From: Thermoanaerobacter uzonensis DSM 18761 | GTDB taxonomy: Bacteria > Bacillota > Thermoanaerobacteria > Thermoanaerobacterales > Thermoanaerobacteraceae | Direction of reading: 5' to 3' | Assembly (NCBI RefSeq): GCF_900129115.1 | Contig: NZ_FQUR01000006.1 | Span: 186,001 to 250,000, forward strand | DNA: 64,000 nucleotides | Shown: positions 28,418 through 38,069 of the stretch, one piece after another | Layout: every line of letters starts with the position of its first letter | Position numbering within the stretch: position 1 is the stretch's first letter | The notes under the pieces: generated by a model | What the model was told of the DNA's origin: nothing | What the model saw: the letters and a program-made list of their open reading frames with translations, nothing else | The model's database searches: none | Program-made: the position numbers and the translations under genes

Positions 28418-29037
28418 TTGATAAAAAAGTTAGTTTCATTACTTCTAGTTGTGTTATTTCTTACTGTTTCATCTTTTAACCTTGTTTTTGCTGATGATTT
28501 AAATAACGTAAAAGATATGACAATGAAATCAAAACTTGAATTATTACAAAAAAATATAACATAGTTCTTTCTGACGTTAAAGTTCTTCCTCCAGGAATTG
28601 AACCACAAAAGTTTTCAAATGTAGAAGAATTTGAAAAATACCTGATGGAAAGACAAGTTAGCAACAAAAATTTTATTAATTTAAAAGAAGTACGTAATGA
28701 GCCAAATGAACAAATAAATAATAATATAGTAAGTACATTAAACAGTTCAGGAAAACTAATACATCGAAAGCATGTACATTTTTCAACTTGGTTGAATATA
28801 CTAGTCAAATTTGATTATGTGCATAATAATTATTATCAAAGGAATCAATTTACATCATGTAATAGTGTTGATTCTTGGTATGATGGTTATTCAGTTCCAA
28901 CAGGTTATGAATGGGAACAAAAAGATTATTCAGCGCAAATATTAGATGGTGGACGCAGTTTAGCGGTAACTATAACAGGTCTAGAAAAACAATATATACT
29001 AATCGAAAATGTATTACAAATAATGTCTTTACAATAA
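28418..29037 (+). pseudogene. Secreted protein gene broken by one frameshift
   Basis: TTG 28418 after AGAGGGAGGAG begins a clear signal peptide ('KKLVSLLLVVLFLTVSSFNLVFA'-like region, cleavage about residue 26). The frame stops at TAG 28561-28563, 48 codons on. The next frame continues without a break as 'VLSDVKVLPPGIEPQKF' and runs to 29037, ending in a ~100-residue domain ('HRKHVHFSTWLNILVKFDYV', 'YDGYSVPTGYEWEQKDYSA'). A run of seven A just before the stop is the obvious slip site: one extra A joins the two parts into a ~205-residue protein. I do not recognise the family. Could be decay, phase variation or a sequencing error. Confidence 0.7.
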
Positions 29038-29381
29038 ATTATTATGATGAATTTTATTATAATGAAATATAGAATAATTATAAGTAAAGCATTTTTGCTT
29101 GATAGCTATGCTATATAATCGAAAAGGTTGTGAGGCAAATATTTTAATTAATTAAATCCGAAAATAAAAAATAGCATGTATTGCTGTAGGAATTGCATTT
29201 TATACTGTTAAACAAGCATTTTTATATATTGATTGCTAGCTTAAGTTATATATGTATAGGAATTTGAATTTATAGCATAGGCAAGATAGTAAAATTGCTT
29301 TCTATAGGTTTTTAAAGTACAATTTAAGTATAATTTTAAATAATTATAAAAAATATTTTTGGAGTTAGGAGGATTTAATAA
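29038..29381 (+). other. Gene-free stretch before a small membrane-protein gene
   Basis: AT-rich. AAGCATTTTTGCTT near 29092 is a weak hairpin. A possible short peptide pattern near 29172-29240 has no start or ribosome site. No convincing promoter or RNA was seen. Confidence 0.3.
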
Positions 29382-29576
29382 TTGGAATTAAAAAAAAGAC
29401 TGTTAAAAATTATCGGAATAATATTTACTATAGTTGGCTTATTTAGCATTATTATAATTATTAAATCTATTGTATCTATGGATATGAAGTCTTTTGCAAG
29501 TACGGAAAATATATTAGATATATTTGTTTCTCTATTATTTTTGTATATAGGATATATAATTTTAAGATACAGTTGA
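29382..29576 (+). CDS. Small two-segment membrane protein of unknown function
   Basis: 64 residues with two strong hydrophobic stretches (about 9-28 and 45-61) joined by a short polar loop, and a Lys-rich N-terminus. TTG start 9 bases after AGGAGG, which is the main reason to accept it. Not recognised. Lies inside the segment bracketed by the two REP-like palindromes, next to the broken secreted-protein gene; it may be a partner of that protein (speculative). Confidence 0.5.
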   Translation: MELKKRLLKIIGIIFTIVGLFSIIIIIKSIVSMDMKSFASTENILDIFVSLLFLYIGYIILRYS

Positions 29577-29641
29577 AAGCAAATCATAGAAATCCTAGTT
29601 AAAAAAATGAGAAAGAGGCAGTTTAATTACCTGAGACAAAG

Positions 29642-29707
29642 TGAGACAAAAGGGACGGTTCCTCTTGTCTGAATTTTTCGGATGAAAGGAACCGTCCCCT
29701 TTGTCTG
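29642..29707 (+). repeat. REP-like palindromic repeat, copy B
   Basis: Same compound palindrome as 28112-28176 with a few changes (AGACAAAAGGGACGGTTCC, then AAAGGAACCGTCCCCTTTGT). Located directly after the stop of the minus-strand permease gene, where it could serve as its terminator. Confidence 0.8.
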
Positions 29708-29717
29708 TGTCTTATTT

Positions 29718-31112
29718 TTATGAATTGTGCTTACGAATCTCTTTCTTTTCATATCGTATATACAACAAATACCCAATAAATCCCAATATAAAAGGTCCGC
29801 CTATTACTTCAATTTCGTAGATAACTATATCTTTCATGGTTTTTAAATCACTGGGTGGAATGAAAGACAAAACTATAGCAAGCATAACTGATAGAAAACC
29901 TATAATGGCCACTAAATATGGCAATACCTTATTTCCGGGTATCATGAAAGGCCTTGTAATATCTTTGTATTTTTTTCTAAGTGTTATAAAAGAAGAAAAC
30001 ATAAAGAGGTATGGTATAAAGTAAGTTATAGTAGTCATAAGTACTAAAACTGCATAAATTATTTCGACTGTTGGTAAGAAAGTTGTAGAAATTATTATCA
30101 AACTAACTAATATTGCTTGGGAAATCATTGCATTTTGTGGCATATCATATTTATTTAATTTTGTAAAGAATTCAGGAAATATACCTTCTTTTGTGCTTTC
30201 GAATAACATTTTAATTGGGCCTAACACCCAAACGCCTATACCACCTAAACTTCCTATTAAAATTGTAATTACAAAAAGAGGAACTAAAAAGCTAAGATTA
30301 ATTTCTTTGCTTATTAATTCTACTGCTTGCATGATTCCACTGGCTGCTCCAATTTTTTCGGGCGATATTATAAACGTTATAGCAACAGTTCCAATAATAT
30401 ATATGCCTGCTATTATAAATGCAGAAATTACTGTTGCTAGAGGAAATGTTTTTTGGGGATTTTCTGTTTCTCCTGCAAGAATTGGAGTTAATTCAATTCC
30501 TGCCATTGCAAACATTAAGGTTGACAAAAAAGCGATATTTGACATTTTATTTAAATTAGGTATCCAGTTTGTTAATGAATAATCTGTTGGTATTGGTCGT
30601 GTAAATAAGGCTATTAAACCAAGGATTATTAATATTATTCCTGGCAAAAGTGTTCCAAAAAGGCCACCGAAGTTTGAAAGCCATTTACCAAAACTTGTTC
30701 CTTTTATATTTATAAGTGTTACAATCCAAAAAACTATTAAGGTAACTGCAATTATATATAGTTTGTTTTCTTTTAAAGATGGATTAATTATATAGGATAA
30801 AGTTACTGCAACAAATGTGAGAAGTGAGGGATAATAAAAAAGATTATTTATCCAGTAAAACCATGATGTTATAAAACCCCATTTTTCTCCATAAGCCTTT
30901 TTAACCCAAACGTACATACCACCTTGTTCTGGCCAGGTAGTAGCTAATTCTGCAGAGACAAGTCCAGTTGGGATAAAAAATAAAAGTGCGGCAAGAATCC
31001 AGAGTATTATTGAAGCAGCACCATAACTAGCAGCTATAGGGAGCCATCTTAGGCCTATTATGGCTGTTACGTTCATGAGTATGATATCCCAAAGCCTCAT
31101 GGTCTTTTTCAT
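29718..31112 (-). CDS. Amino-acid permease, APC superfamily (glutamate/GABA antiporter-like)
   Basis: Membrane transporter of 464 residues with about twelve hydrophobic segments. The N-terminus 'TMRLWDIILMNVTAIIGLRWLPIAA' corresponds to the APC helix 1 substrate-binding break; 'AELATTWPEQGGMYVWVKKAYGEKWGF' and 'ALMFAMAGIELTPILAGETENPQKTFPLA' are typical of the GadC/YjeM-like branch. Ribosome site GGGAGGTAAAAGCAA precedes ATG 31112. Substrate not determinable from sequence; alone in its operon. Confidence 0.9.
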   Translation of the reverse strand: MKKTMRLWDIILMNVTAIIGLRWLPIAASYGAASIILWILAALLFFIPTGLVSAELATTWPEQGGMYVWVKKAYGEKWGFITSWFYWINNLFYYPSLLTFVAVTLSYIINPSLKENKLYIIAVTLIVFWIVTLINIKGTSFGKWLSNFGGLFGTLLPGIILIILGLIALFTRPIPTDYSLTNWIPNLNKMSNIAFLSTLMFAMAGIELTPILAGETENPQKTFPLATVISAFIIAGIYIIGTVAITFIISPEKIGAASGIMQAVELISKEINLSFLVPLFVITILIGSLGGIGVWVLGPIKMLFESTKEGIFPEFFTKLNKYDMPQNAMISQAILVSLIIISTTFLPTVEIIYAVLVLMTTITYFIPYLFMFSSFITLRKKYKDITRPFMIPGNKVLPYLVAIIGFLSVMLAIVLSFIPPSDLKTMKDIVIYEIEVIGGPFILGFIGYLLYIRYEKKEIRKHNS

Positions 31113-31530
31113 TTGCTTTTACCTCCCACTAACAAATTATTAAAAGATGAAATTTTGACATAATTTATTATACACTTTATGTGGACACAAGAAAAAGAGT
31201 AAACGTTATAAAAAATATACAAATAAGCGAGTTAAACTTTATTTTATTGAGAATAGGACTATTAATCTTAGCAGTTCTTTGTTATACTAATACTTACATA
31301 TTATACAATTATTTATTCTTTTTTATGAATAATATTTTTAAGGCACTTTCTTTAGCTCCAAGTACAGATTGAAATTAGCAAAAATGTCGTATTAATAAAT
31401 ATAAAATCCCATTTCATTATTTTCTCCCTTTGTGTTATAATTTTCTAAGAGGCATTTTTATTAATGTATTTTGACATCTTGTAATTTCACATATGGCAAC
31501 ATGATAAAAAACTCTTGGGGGAGTGATTTT
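31113..31530. promoter_or_regulatory. Divergent intergenic region between the permease and alcohol dehydrogenase genes
   Basis: On the minus strand, TATAAT at 31172-31167 with a weak TTTCTT 16 bases upstream could drive the permease. On the plus strand, TTGACA at 31155 and a TATAAT near 31435 are candidate elements, but no well-spaced pair is evident for the dehydrogenase. An open frame at 31181-31372 has no ribosome site and is not accepted. Confidence 0.35.
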
Positions 31531-32700
31531 ATGGAAAACTTTGTTTTTTCAAGCCCTACAAAGATTATTTTTGGTAAAGGAACAGAACATCAAGTGGGTG
31601 AAGAGGTAAAAAAGTATAGCAGCAAAGTATTATTTTGCTATGGTGGAGGAAGCATAAAGAAATCTGGCTTATATGATAAAGTTGTAAATTCTTTAAAAGA
31701 AGCTGGAGTTGAGTTTATAGAGCTATCAGGGGTAAAACCTAATCCTAGGCTTAGCCTTGTGCAGGAAGGAATAAAATTATGCCGAGAAAATAATATCGAT
31801 TTTATTTTAGCTGTTGGCGGAGGAAGCGTTATTGACACTGCAAAGGCTATTGCAATGGGAGTGCCCTATGAAGGCAATGTATGGGACTTTTTTGCAGGAA
31901 AAGCGAAGCTTGAAAGGGCTTTACCTGTAGGTGTCATTTTAACTATTCCTGCAACAGGAAGTGAGGCCAGCGACTCTACAGTTATTACAAATGAAGACGG
32001 GTGGTTTAAAATAGGATTTCATCATGAGCTGATAAGGCCCAAATTTGCAATTATGAATCCAGAGCTTACATATACATTGCCTAATTATCAAACAGCCTGT
32101 GGTGTTGCAGACATTATGGCCCACGTAATGGAAAGGTATTTTACAAATGTGAAAAATGTTGATTTAACTGATAGACTTTGTGAGGCTACTTTAAAAACTG
32201 TTATAAATAATGTGAGAATAGTGCTAAAAGACCCAACAAATTATAATGCAAGGGCAGAAATTATGTGGGCGGGTACCATTGCACACAATGATTTATTAAG
32301 CACAGGAAGAATAGGAGATTGGGCTTCCCATAGGATTGAACACGAACTAAGTGCTATTTACGATATTGCCCATGGAGCAGGACTTGCAATTATTTTTCCA
32401 GCGTGGATGAAATATGTTTACAAGCATGATATAAATCGTTTTGTACAATTTGCTGTAAGAGTATGGGATGTGGACCTACCTTATGAAAACCTCGAAGAGA
32501 TAGCGTTGGAAGGTATAAGACGAATGACAGAATTTTTTAAAGAGATTGGTCTTCCTGTTACGCTCAAAGAAGCAGGCATTTCTGATGACAGATTTGAAGA
32601 AATGGCCAATAAAGCTACAGCGAATGATACTAAAAAACTTGGCAATTTCGTAAAGTTAGGAAAGGAAGATGTCATCAATATATATAACTTAGCAAAGTAA
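31531..32700 (+). CDS. Iron-containing alcohol dehydrogenase (butanol dehydrogenase type)
   Basis: NAD(P)H-dependent Fe-ADH of 390 residues. 'FSSPTKIIFGKGTEHQVGEEV' at the N-terminus, nucleotide-binding 'AVGGGSVIDTAKAIA', 'TIPATGSEASDSTVI', and metal ligands in 'CGVADIMAHVMERYF' and 'HRIEHELSAIYDIAHGAGLAI' (Asp, three His). The BDH subgroup reduces aldehydes formed from acyl-CoA to alcohols. ATG 31531 follows GGGGGAGTG; the longer frame from 31471 adds an unrelated leader. A repeat copy follows the gene. Confidence 0.92.
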   Translation: MENFVFSSPTKIIFGKGTEHQVGEEVKKYSSKVLFCYGGGSIKKSGLYDKVVNSLKEAGVEFIELSGVKPNPRLSLVQEGIKLCRENNIDFILAVGGGSVIDTAKAIAMGVPYEGNVWDFFAGKAKLERALPVGVILTIPATGSEASDSTVITNEDGWFKIGFHHELIRPKFAIMNPELTYTLPNYQTACGVADIMAHVMERYFTNVKNVDLTDRLCEATLKTVINNVRIVLKDPTNYNARAEIMWAGTIAHNDLLSTGRIGDWASHRIEHELSAIYDIAHGAGLAIIFPAWMKYVYKHDINRFVQFAVRVWDVDLPYENLEEIALEGIRRMTEFFKEIGLPVTLKEAGISDDRFEEMANKATANDTKKLGNFVKLGKEDVINIYNLAK

Positions 32701-32735
32701 GATTTCTGAAAGTCAGTCATTATTGGCTGACTTTT

Positions 32736-33000
32736 CAGTTTGTTAACAAAGTAAAAAATATTCAAAGGAGATATTTTGTATCGTCGCTCCGATGTTCCAA
32801 AGCGACAAAACTAAAACTCGACCTTCAGGTTCCGGTAGGGTACCGGGCACAATCGGCATCCATGCCTTAAGGTGCCCGCCTCCGCCATCCTTGGCTTCGG
32901 CCCTGCCTCCACCTTCGGTCTTGCTAAGTTTTGTTACCGCTTTGTCACAAGTCACTCCTTATACAAAATAGCTCCTTTACGAAAGTTTGTCTACAGTCTG
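32736..33000 (+). repeat. Copy 2 of the ~265-bp structured repeat
   Basis: Same ends as copy 1 (CAGTTTGTTAACAAA, TTTGTCTACAGTCTG) and same nested arms. One arm pair reads TTTTGTAT with ATACAAAA where copy 1 has TTTTGCAT with ATGCAAAA, a paired change that keeps the stem. Flanked by two near-identical terminator hairpins (32708-32736 and 33000-33030; arms AAAGTCAGTCA and TGACTGACTTT), of which only the right one keeps a T run. Same direction as the upstream dehydrogenase gene. Confidence 0.9.
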
Positions 33001-33100
33001 AAAAGTCAGTCATTCTTGACTGACTTTTTTAATGGGATTTTATATTTTATAATTAGTTAATAATTTGTTACAAATTGGACATAAAAAATTGATATGATTT

Positions 33101-33110
33101 GTGATATAAT
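33101..33110 (+). promoter_or_regulatory. Extended -10 promoter element for the penicillin-binding protein gene
   Basis: TG-A-TATAAT (33102-33110) without a good -35 hexamer at normal distance. Similar TGATATAAT elements precede the genes at 55369 and 55848. Confidence 0.45.
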
Positions 33111-33156
33111 CAATATGACACAGTAGAAATTAGTAATTTTAATATGGGGGATCAAT

Positions 33157-35661
33157 ATGGATAATAACGCAAATTTAAAGCGCAGTGAAAGAAAAAGGCA
33201 TAAAGAAAAAGGGAAAAATAAAAGTACAGCAAGAAGTATTTTAAAATTTATAATATATGCCGTTATAATCTTAGTATTTGCAGGGATGGGGGCAATTGGC
33301 GGAAAAGTTTTAGCTATAATAAAAAATACTCCTCCGATTTCGCAGGAAGCTTTGACAGCGCAGAGCCAATCCTCCATTGTATATGCAAAGGACAGTAATG
33401 GTCAGTGGCAAAGAGTAGCAATACTTCATGGTGCTGATAATAGGCTATGGGTTCCTATAGAGAAAATACCTAAAGACTTGCAAAATGCTTTTGTGGCTAT
33501 AGAAGATCAAAGGTTTTATAAAAATAATTTGGGAATTGATCCCATAAGAATTATTGGAGCACTCATTGCCGATATTAAAGCAGGGGGTAAGCCTGTTGAA
33601 GGCGCAAGTACTATAACGCAACAGCTTGTAAAGAATACTATGCTTTCTAGTGAAAAGACGCTTACCAGAAAAATACAAGAGGCTGTACTTGCGTGGAGAT
33701 TAGAGCAAAAGTATACAAAGGAGCAAATACTTGAAGCATACCTTAATACAATATATCTTGGAGGACCTAATGTAAATGCTTATGGGGTTCAGGCAGCAGC
33801 TTTGGCTTACTTTGGCAAAGATGTAAGCCAGTTAGACTTAGCAGAATGTGCTATGATTGCTGGTATTACGAATAATCCTTCTTTATATTCACCTTATGCC
33901 AATTTAGAAGCTGCTACAGAAAGGCAGCACCTTGTTTTAAAAGAAATGCTTAAACAGGGGTATATTACTAAAGAACAGTACGATAAAGCAATAGCAGAGA
34001 AATTGGTATTTAAAAAGACGAATTTTACCACATATGACCATAAATATTTTATAGACCAAGTCATAAATGATGTAGCAGATGAATTGTCTAAAAAACTCGA
34101 TATCTCTCATGACGAAGCAATAAACAAAATATATAATGGTGGACTCAGAATTTATTCGACAATGGATTCGAGAATACAAAATTATATTGAAGAAGCTTTT
34201 AAAAACCCAGAACTTTTTCCTATGAATTCAAAGATTAAAGACGAAGTTCAGGGTGCAATGGTTGTAATGGATTGGAGAACAGGAGAAGTTAAGGGACTTG
34301 TTGGGGGACGCGATACTTCTAATATAGTTAGAGGATTCAATAGGGCAACTCAAGCTTATAGACAACCGGGCTCTTCAATAAAACCTCTTACGGTTTATGG
34401 ACCGGCTTTAGAAACTGGGCTCACAGCAGCGACAGTTGTTGATGATGTTCCAACAACTTTTGGCAATTGGACTCCTCATAATTACGAAAGTTCTACTTAT
34501 AGGGGACTTGTAACGTTGAGAGAAGCTTTGACTCATTCATTAAACATCCCTGCTGTCAAAGTCGTTGATAGGGTAGGTATAGCTACTTCTGCAAACTATG
34601 GTAAAAAATTTGGACTTGATATAACCAAGAACGATATGTATTTGCCCGCTCTTGCTCTTGGGGGCCTTTACAAGGGAGTTACGCCTCTTCAAGAAGCTGC
34701 TGCTTATGGTGCAATTGCAAATGGAGGAGTTTATACAACACCCATTACTTTTACTAAAGTTACAGATTCTGAGGGGAATTTGATTTTAGAAAATAAACCG
34801 TTAAGACATGTAGTTTTAAGCGAGCAAAACGCCTATATATTAACGAGCATGATGCAAGATGTTGTAAAATACGGTACAGGTACTCGTGCGAGACTTCCTA
34901 ATATGCCTGTTGCTGGTAAAACTGGTACTACTGACAATTACAGTAATGCATGGTTTTCAGGTTTTACTCCTTATTATGTTGCTACTGTGTGGATGGGCTA
35001 TGATAATAATTCTATTTCATTGTACGATACCAGAACGGGTACTAGGGTAGTAGGTGGCAGTTATCCTGCTCAGTTGTGGAAGACGGTGATGCTTCAAATA
35101 CACAAAGATTTACCTTATAAAGATTTTGTAAGACCACCGGGAATTATTTCTGTCACAGTATGCAAGGATTCAGGGGAACTTCCTACAGATTTGTGCCATT
35201 TGGATCCTAGAGGTGACAGAACCTATACTGAAATTTTTGTACAGGGTACACAGCCTACCACTTATTGCACTGTTCATGTTACAGCAAAAATAAATTCTCA
35301 AAATGGGAAACTTGCAACTGCTTTAACGCCTCCTGACCTTGTAAAAGATGCTGTATTTATAGATCCACCTGGAAGAACACCAGAACAAAATGCAGTAGCA
35401 GCTGATGGCAAGTATGTAGTACCGACGCAATATGATGATACTACTTCAATATTGCCAGGAAATAATGAACCAAACAATGCTCCTAATACTCCATCGGATG
35501 TGGTGCCACCGCCTTCCAACAATGGCACTACTCAACTCCCTCCTGCTGGAGAACCGACTACACCTACAAACAATAATGGCTCTACGCCGCAAAATCCAAA
35601 TAACGAAGTGCAAAGTCCGACCAATCCGATACCTCCAACAAACGGCAATAAAAACCCGTAA
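33157..35661 (+). CDS. Class A penicillin-binding protein (PBP1A type)
   Basis: Bifunctional peptidoglycan synthase of 834 residues. Lys/Arg-rich cytoplasmic N-terminus, membrane anchor at about 28-50, GT51 transglycosylase domain (about 80-260) with 'AFVAIEDQRFYKNNLGIDP', 'GASTITQQLVKN' and 'RKIQEAVLAWRLEQ', then transpeptidase with active Ser 406 in 'GSSIKPLT' (SxxK) and 'KTGTTD' at about 588. The usual His in the glycosyltransferase 'EDxxFxxHxG' is Asn here. The last ~110 residues are a Pro/Asn/Thr-rich tail, probably in the wall. Single gene with its own terminator. Confidence 0.95.
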   Translation: MDNNANLKRSERKRHKEKGKNKSTARSILKFIIYAVIILVFAGMGAIGGKVLAIIKNTPPISQEALTAQSQSSIVYAKDSNGQWQRVAILHGADNRLWVPIEKIPKDLQNAFVAIEDQRFYKNNLGIDPIRIIGALIADIKAGGKPVEGASTITQQLVKNTMLSSEKTLTRKIQEAVLAWRLEQKYTKEQILEAYLNTIYLGGPNVNAYGVQAAALAYFGKDVSQLDLAECAMIAGITNNPSLYSPYANLEAATERQHLVLKEMLKQGYITKEQYDKAIAEKLVFKKTNFTTYDHKYFIDQVINDVADELSKKLDISHDEAINKIYNGGLRIYSTMDSRIQNYIEEAFKNPELFPMNSKIKDEVQGAMVVMDWRTGEVKGLVGGRDTSNIVRGFNRATQAYRQPGSSIKPLTVYGPALETGLTAATVVDDVPTTFGNWTPHNYESSTYRGLVTLREALTHSLNIPAVKVVDRVGIATSANYGKKFGLDITKNDMYLPALALGGLYKGVTPLQEAAAYGAIANGGVYTTPITFTKVTDSEGNLILENKPLRHVVLSEQNAYILTSMMQDVVKYGTGTRARLPNMPVAGKTGTTDNYSNAWFSGFTPYYVATVWMGYDNNSISLYDTRTGTRVVGGSYPAQLWKTVMLQIHKDLPYKDFVRPPGIISVTVCKDSGELPTDLCHLDPRGDRTYTEIFVQGTQPTTYCTVHVTAKINSQNGKLATALTPPDLVKDAVFIDPPGRTPEQNAVAADGKYVVPTQYDDTTSILPGNNEPNNAPNTPSDVVPPPSNNGTTQLPPAGEPTTPTNNNGSTPQNPNNEVQSPTNPIPPTNGNKNP

Positions 35662-35665
35662 TTTT

Positions 35666-35709
35666 AAAAAGCATACTCGAAAGGCTAGCTTTCGAGTATG
35701 CTTTTTTTA
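35666..35709 (+). terminator. Rho-independent terminator after the PBP gene
   Basis: AAAAAGCATACTCGAAAG pairs with CTTTCGAGTATGCTTTTT across GCTAG; 18-bp stem and T run. Confidence 0.95.
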
Positions 35710-35754
35710 TAAAATGTGCTATTATTAAGGTAATGGATGGTTGGAGGGGTCAAT

Positions 35755-38043
35755 TTGAAAAAAATTATTTTTTTAATAGTCATTTTAGTGGTAATTTTAT
35801 CAGGATGTAGTGATTTAAAAACGCCAGGGGAAGCTATAAAGCCTCCTAAAAATAATATGGCAGCTATCATTTCACAGGATGGAAATTTGCCCCTTTGGGT
35901 AATTCGAAGCAATGGAGAAAGGTTTTTCGATACGGGTTTTATATCCAATGACAAAATTGTTACTTTGGTTTACAAAGACGGTGGCATATATTTAAGAACA
36001 TATAAAAAAAGTGAAATGATTAAAGAAAAGTTTTTAGGTACAAAAGCAGATTACAGAATATTAGATAGGGCTCTAGATAGATTTGTTGTTAAAAAAGGAG
36101 AGACGGAAATAACGCTTTATGACGATAAACTAAATACAATTTTAAATTTTGATGTAGACGTTCAAAAAGATGCCTATCAAAAAAATGTATTAGATGCTAT
36201 ATTGTCTCCTGATGGGAATGTTCTTGTTATTTCAAATGTACATTATAAGGACAATTATCCGGTTAATGGGGAATTTATTTTATTTAACAAGGGGAAGATT
36301 GTTAAAAAGATAGATAAGGTAATACCACAACTTGCAAATTTTAGTGATGATAGTAGTAAGTTTTTGTTTGTTGATTTAAATAGTGAAAATAAAGCCAATA
36401 ATACTTTTTTATATAATCGAGAAGGGAATCTGATAAAAGGGATGAAAATGCCCATTTATTCTTCAACAATGAGGGAAAATTTAAATATAACAAAAGTTTC
36501 GGCCGCATTATCTGGCGATGGAAATGCAATTTTGTTTTCTAATTATTATGGTGATGGGCTATATATAGAAAAATTAAATGAGAATAAGATAAAAATTCCG
36601 ATGGCAACAGAACGATTTTACACTAATAAAAATGCGACTAAATTTGTCATAGGCAATTATGGAGTTTCTAAGATTTATGATGGTTATGGAAAACTTTTAG
36701 ATTATATTGTAGTGAACTATGGGCTTATAAATGATGTACATTTTGAAGGTAACAATACTTTCTTTGCGGTAAATGGAACGACAGTTCCTAATTCAAAGAG
36801 TAAAGATTACATAGGTGTTATGGATGAAAGCGGGAATATGGTGTGGACTGCAAAAGTTTATGATACTGTGGCTATGATTAGATTTTCTCCAGATGGTAAA
36901 AGAATTATGGCACAGTCATCAAGATTTATATCAGTGTATGACTATCACAATGGTAAAGTAGATGTCATACCTCGTCCTATAAATGGCAAATATCCTGAAT
37001 CTATTTGGAAAAAACTATTAAATGAAGATATTGATGCAGAAAATGCCTTTATTTTTACAGATGAACTGGGAAATATTTATGCTGCAAAAAATAGAACTTT
37101 GACAAAAGCAACAAAGAATGGTAATAAGTTTTGGGTTGTAGATACAAGCAAGCCGATTAAATTTTTCGCTTTGTCTCAAAATGGGGAAATGATCGCTTTA
37201 GCTGTAGAAGGTGACAATGGTAGTGAAATTATAGTTTACAATAAGTCTGGAATGGTGATATCTCACAAATATATAAGAAATGGGCATCAAATCACTTCAA
37301 TTGCAGTATCCCCTGATGGAAAATATTTTTCTTATGCTGTATCCACTCCTGAAAATGAGGAATATGGGTCATTTATAGACTTATTTAATGATAAAGGGTA
37401 CATGATATGGGAACAAAAAATTAAATCAATACATGTTTATAAATTAGATATAAATAAAAATGTGGTTACTGCATGTTTTAATGACGGTAAATTTTCAGGA
37501 TATTTAGCTTTAGATTTTAGTGGCAAAATGCTTTATAATAAAGATATGAAAAACAATATGCCTTTTATAAAAAGTTCGAGAAATGGCCAAATATTTTTTA
37601 TAAGAAGCTTAGATGATGAATTTGCGTTTTATAATAGAGAAGGTATGCCCTTAAGTGAGAGTTATACCAACAAGGGTATTATACAAGATGTATTAATGTC
37701 TGAGGATGGTAAAATTGCAGTATTGATATCTTACAGTGAAGATTATAAAAAGTACGATATTACTTTTTTCAATAATTTTAAAGCCATAAAAAATATAACT
37801 TCAGATTGGGGTATTACAAAAGCAGTCATGACACCTGATGGAAAGTACGTTGTAATTCTATCGCGGGAATACAGTAATATAATGAATAATGCTAATAAAT
37901 TGACCATGTATGACAGTGAAGGGAATACGTTATATACCTATTATCATAAGAGTGGTATTTATGATATTTCGATTACAGATGACGGTACGAATTTGTACTT
38001 GTATTGTGCAGACGGTTATGTATACAGATATCGCAATAAATAG
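35755..38043 (+). CDS. Beta-propeller-like lipoprotein of unknown function
   Basis: About 762 residues. Signal peptide with lipobox 'VILSGC' (Cys near residue 17). The mature part is built of repeated blade-like units of the form 'SPDGKRIMAQSS', 'SPDGKYFSYAVS', 'TPDGKYVVILS', 'SEDGKIAVLIS' as in WD40/PQQ/TolB-like propellers; at least ten are visible. Likely exposed on the outer side of the membrane. TTG 35755 follows GGAGGGGT; ATG 35737 would place this site inside the gene. The next gene, a membrane peptidase, starts 26 bases later, so the two may be co-transcribed. Function not recognised. Confidence 0.8.
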   Translation: MKKIIFLIVILVVILSGCSDLKTPGEAIKPPKNNMAAIISQDGNLPLWVIRSNGERFFDTGFISNDKIVTLVYKDGGIYLRTYKKSEMIKEKFLGTKADYRILDRALDRFVVKKGETEITLYDDKLNTILNFDVDVQKDAYQKNVLDAILSPDGNVLVISNVHYKDNYPVNGEFILFNKGKIVKKIDKVIPQLANFSDDSSKFLFVDLNSENKANNTFLYNREGNLIKGMKMPIYSSTMRENLNITKVSAALSGDGNAILFSNYYGDGLYIEKLNENKIKIPMATERFYTNKNATKFVIGNYGVSKIYDGYGKLLDYIVVNYGLINDVHFEGNNTFFAVNGTTVPNSKSKDYIGVMDESGNMVWTAKVYDTVAMIRFSPDGKRIMAQSSRFISVYDYHNGKVDVIPRPINGKYPESIWKKLLNEDIDAENAFIFTDELGNIYAAKNRTLTKATKNGNKFWVVDTSKPIKFFALSQNGEMIALAVEGDNGSEIIVYNKSGMVISHKYIRNGHQITSIAVSPDGKYFSYAVSTPENEEYGSFIDLFNDKGYMIWEQKIKSIHVYKLDINKNVVTACFNDGKFSGYLALDFSGKMLYNKDMKNNMPFIKSSRNGQIFFIRSLDDEFAFYNREGMPLSESYTNKGIIQDVLMSEDGKIAVLISYSEDYKKYDITFFNNFKAIKNITSDWGITKAVMTPDGKYVVILSREYSNIMNNANKLTMYDSEGNTLYTYYHKSGIYDISITDDGTNLYLYCADGYVYRYRNK

Positions 38044-38069
38044 TATTTTGTTGAATGGGGGCTTTTAAT

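Noticed and set aside
31181-31372. 63-codon frame with one hydrophobic stretch in the permease-dehydrogenase gap
   Set aside because: No ribosome site, GTG start inside a probable minus-strand promoter, and no recognisable pattern.
32743-33060. Open frames across repeat copy 2
   Set aside because: Same repeat; translated products differ in frame from those of copies 1 and 4.
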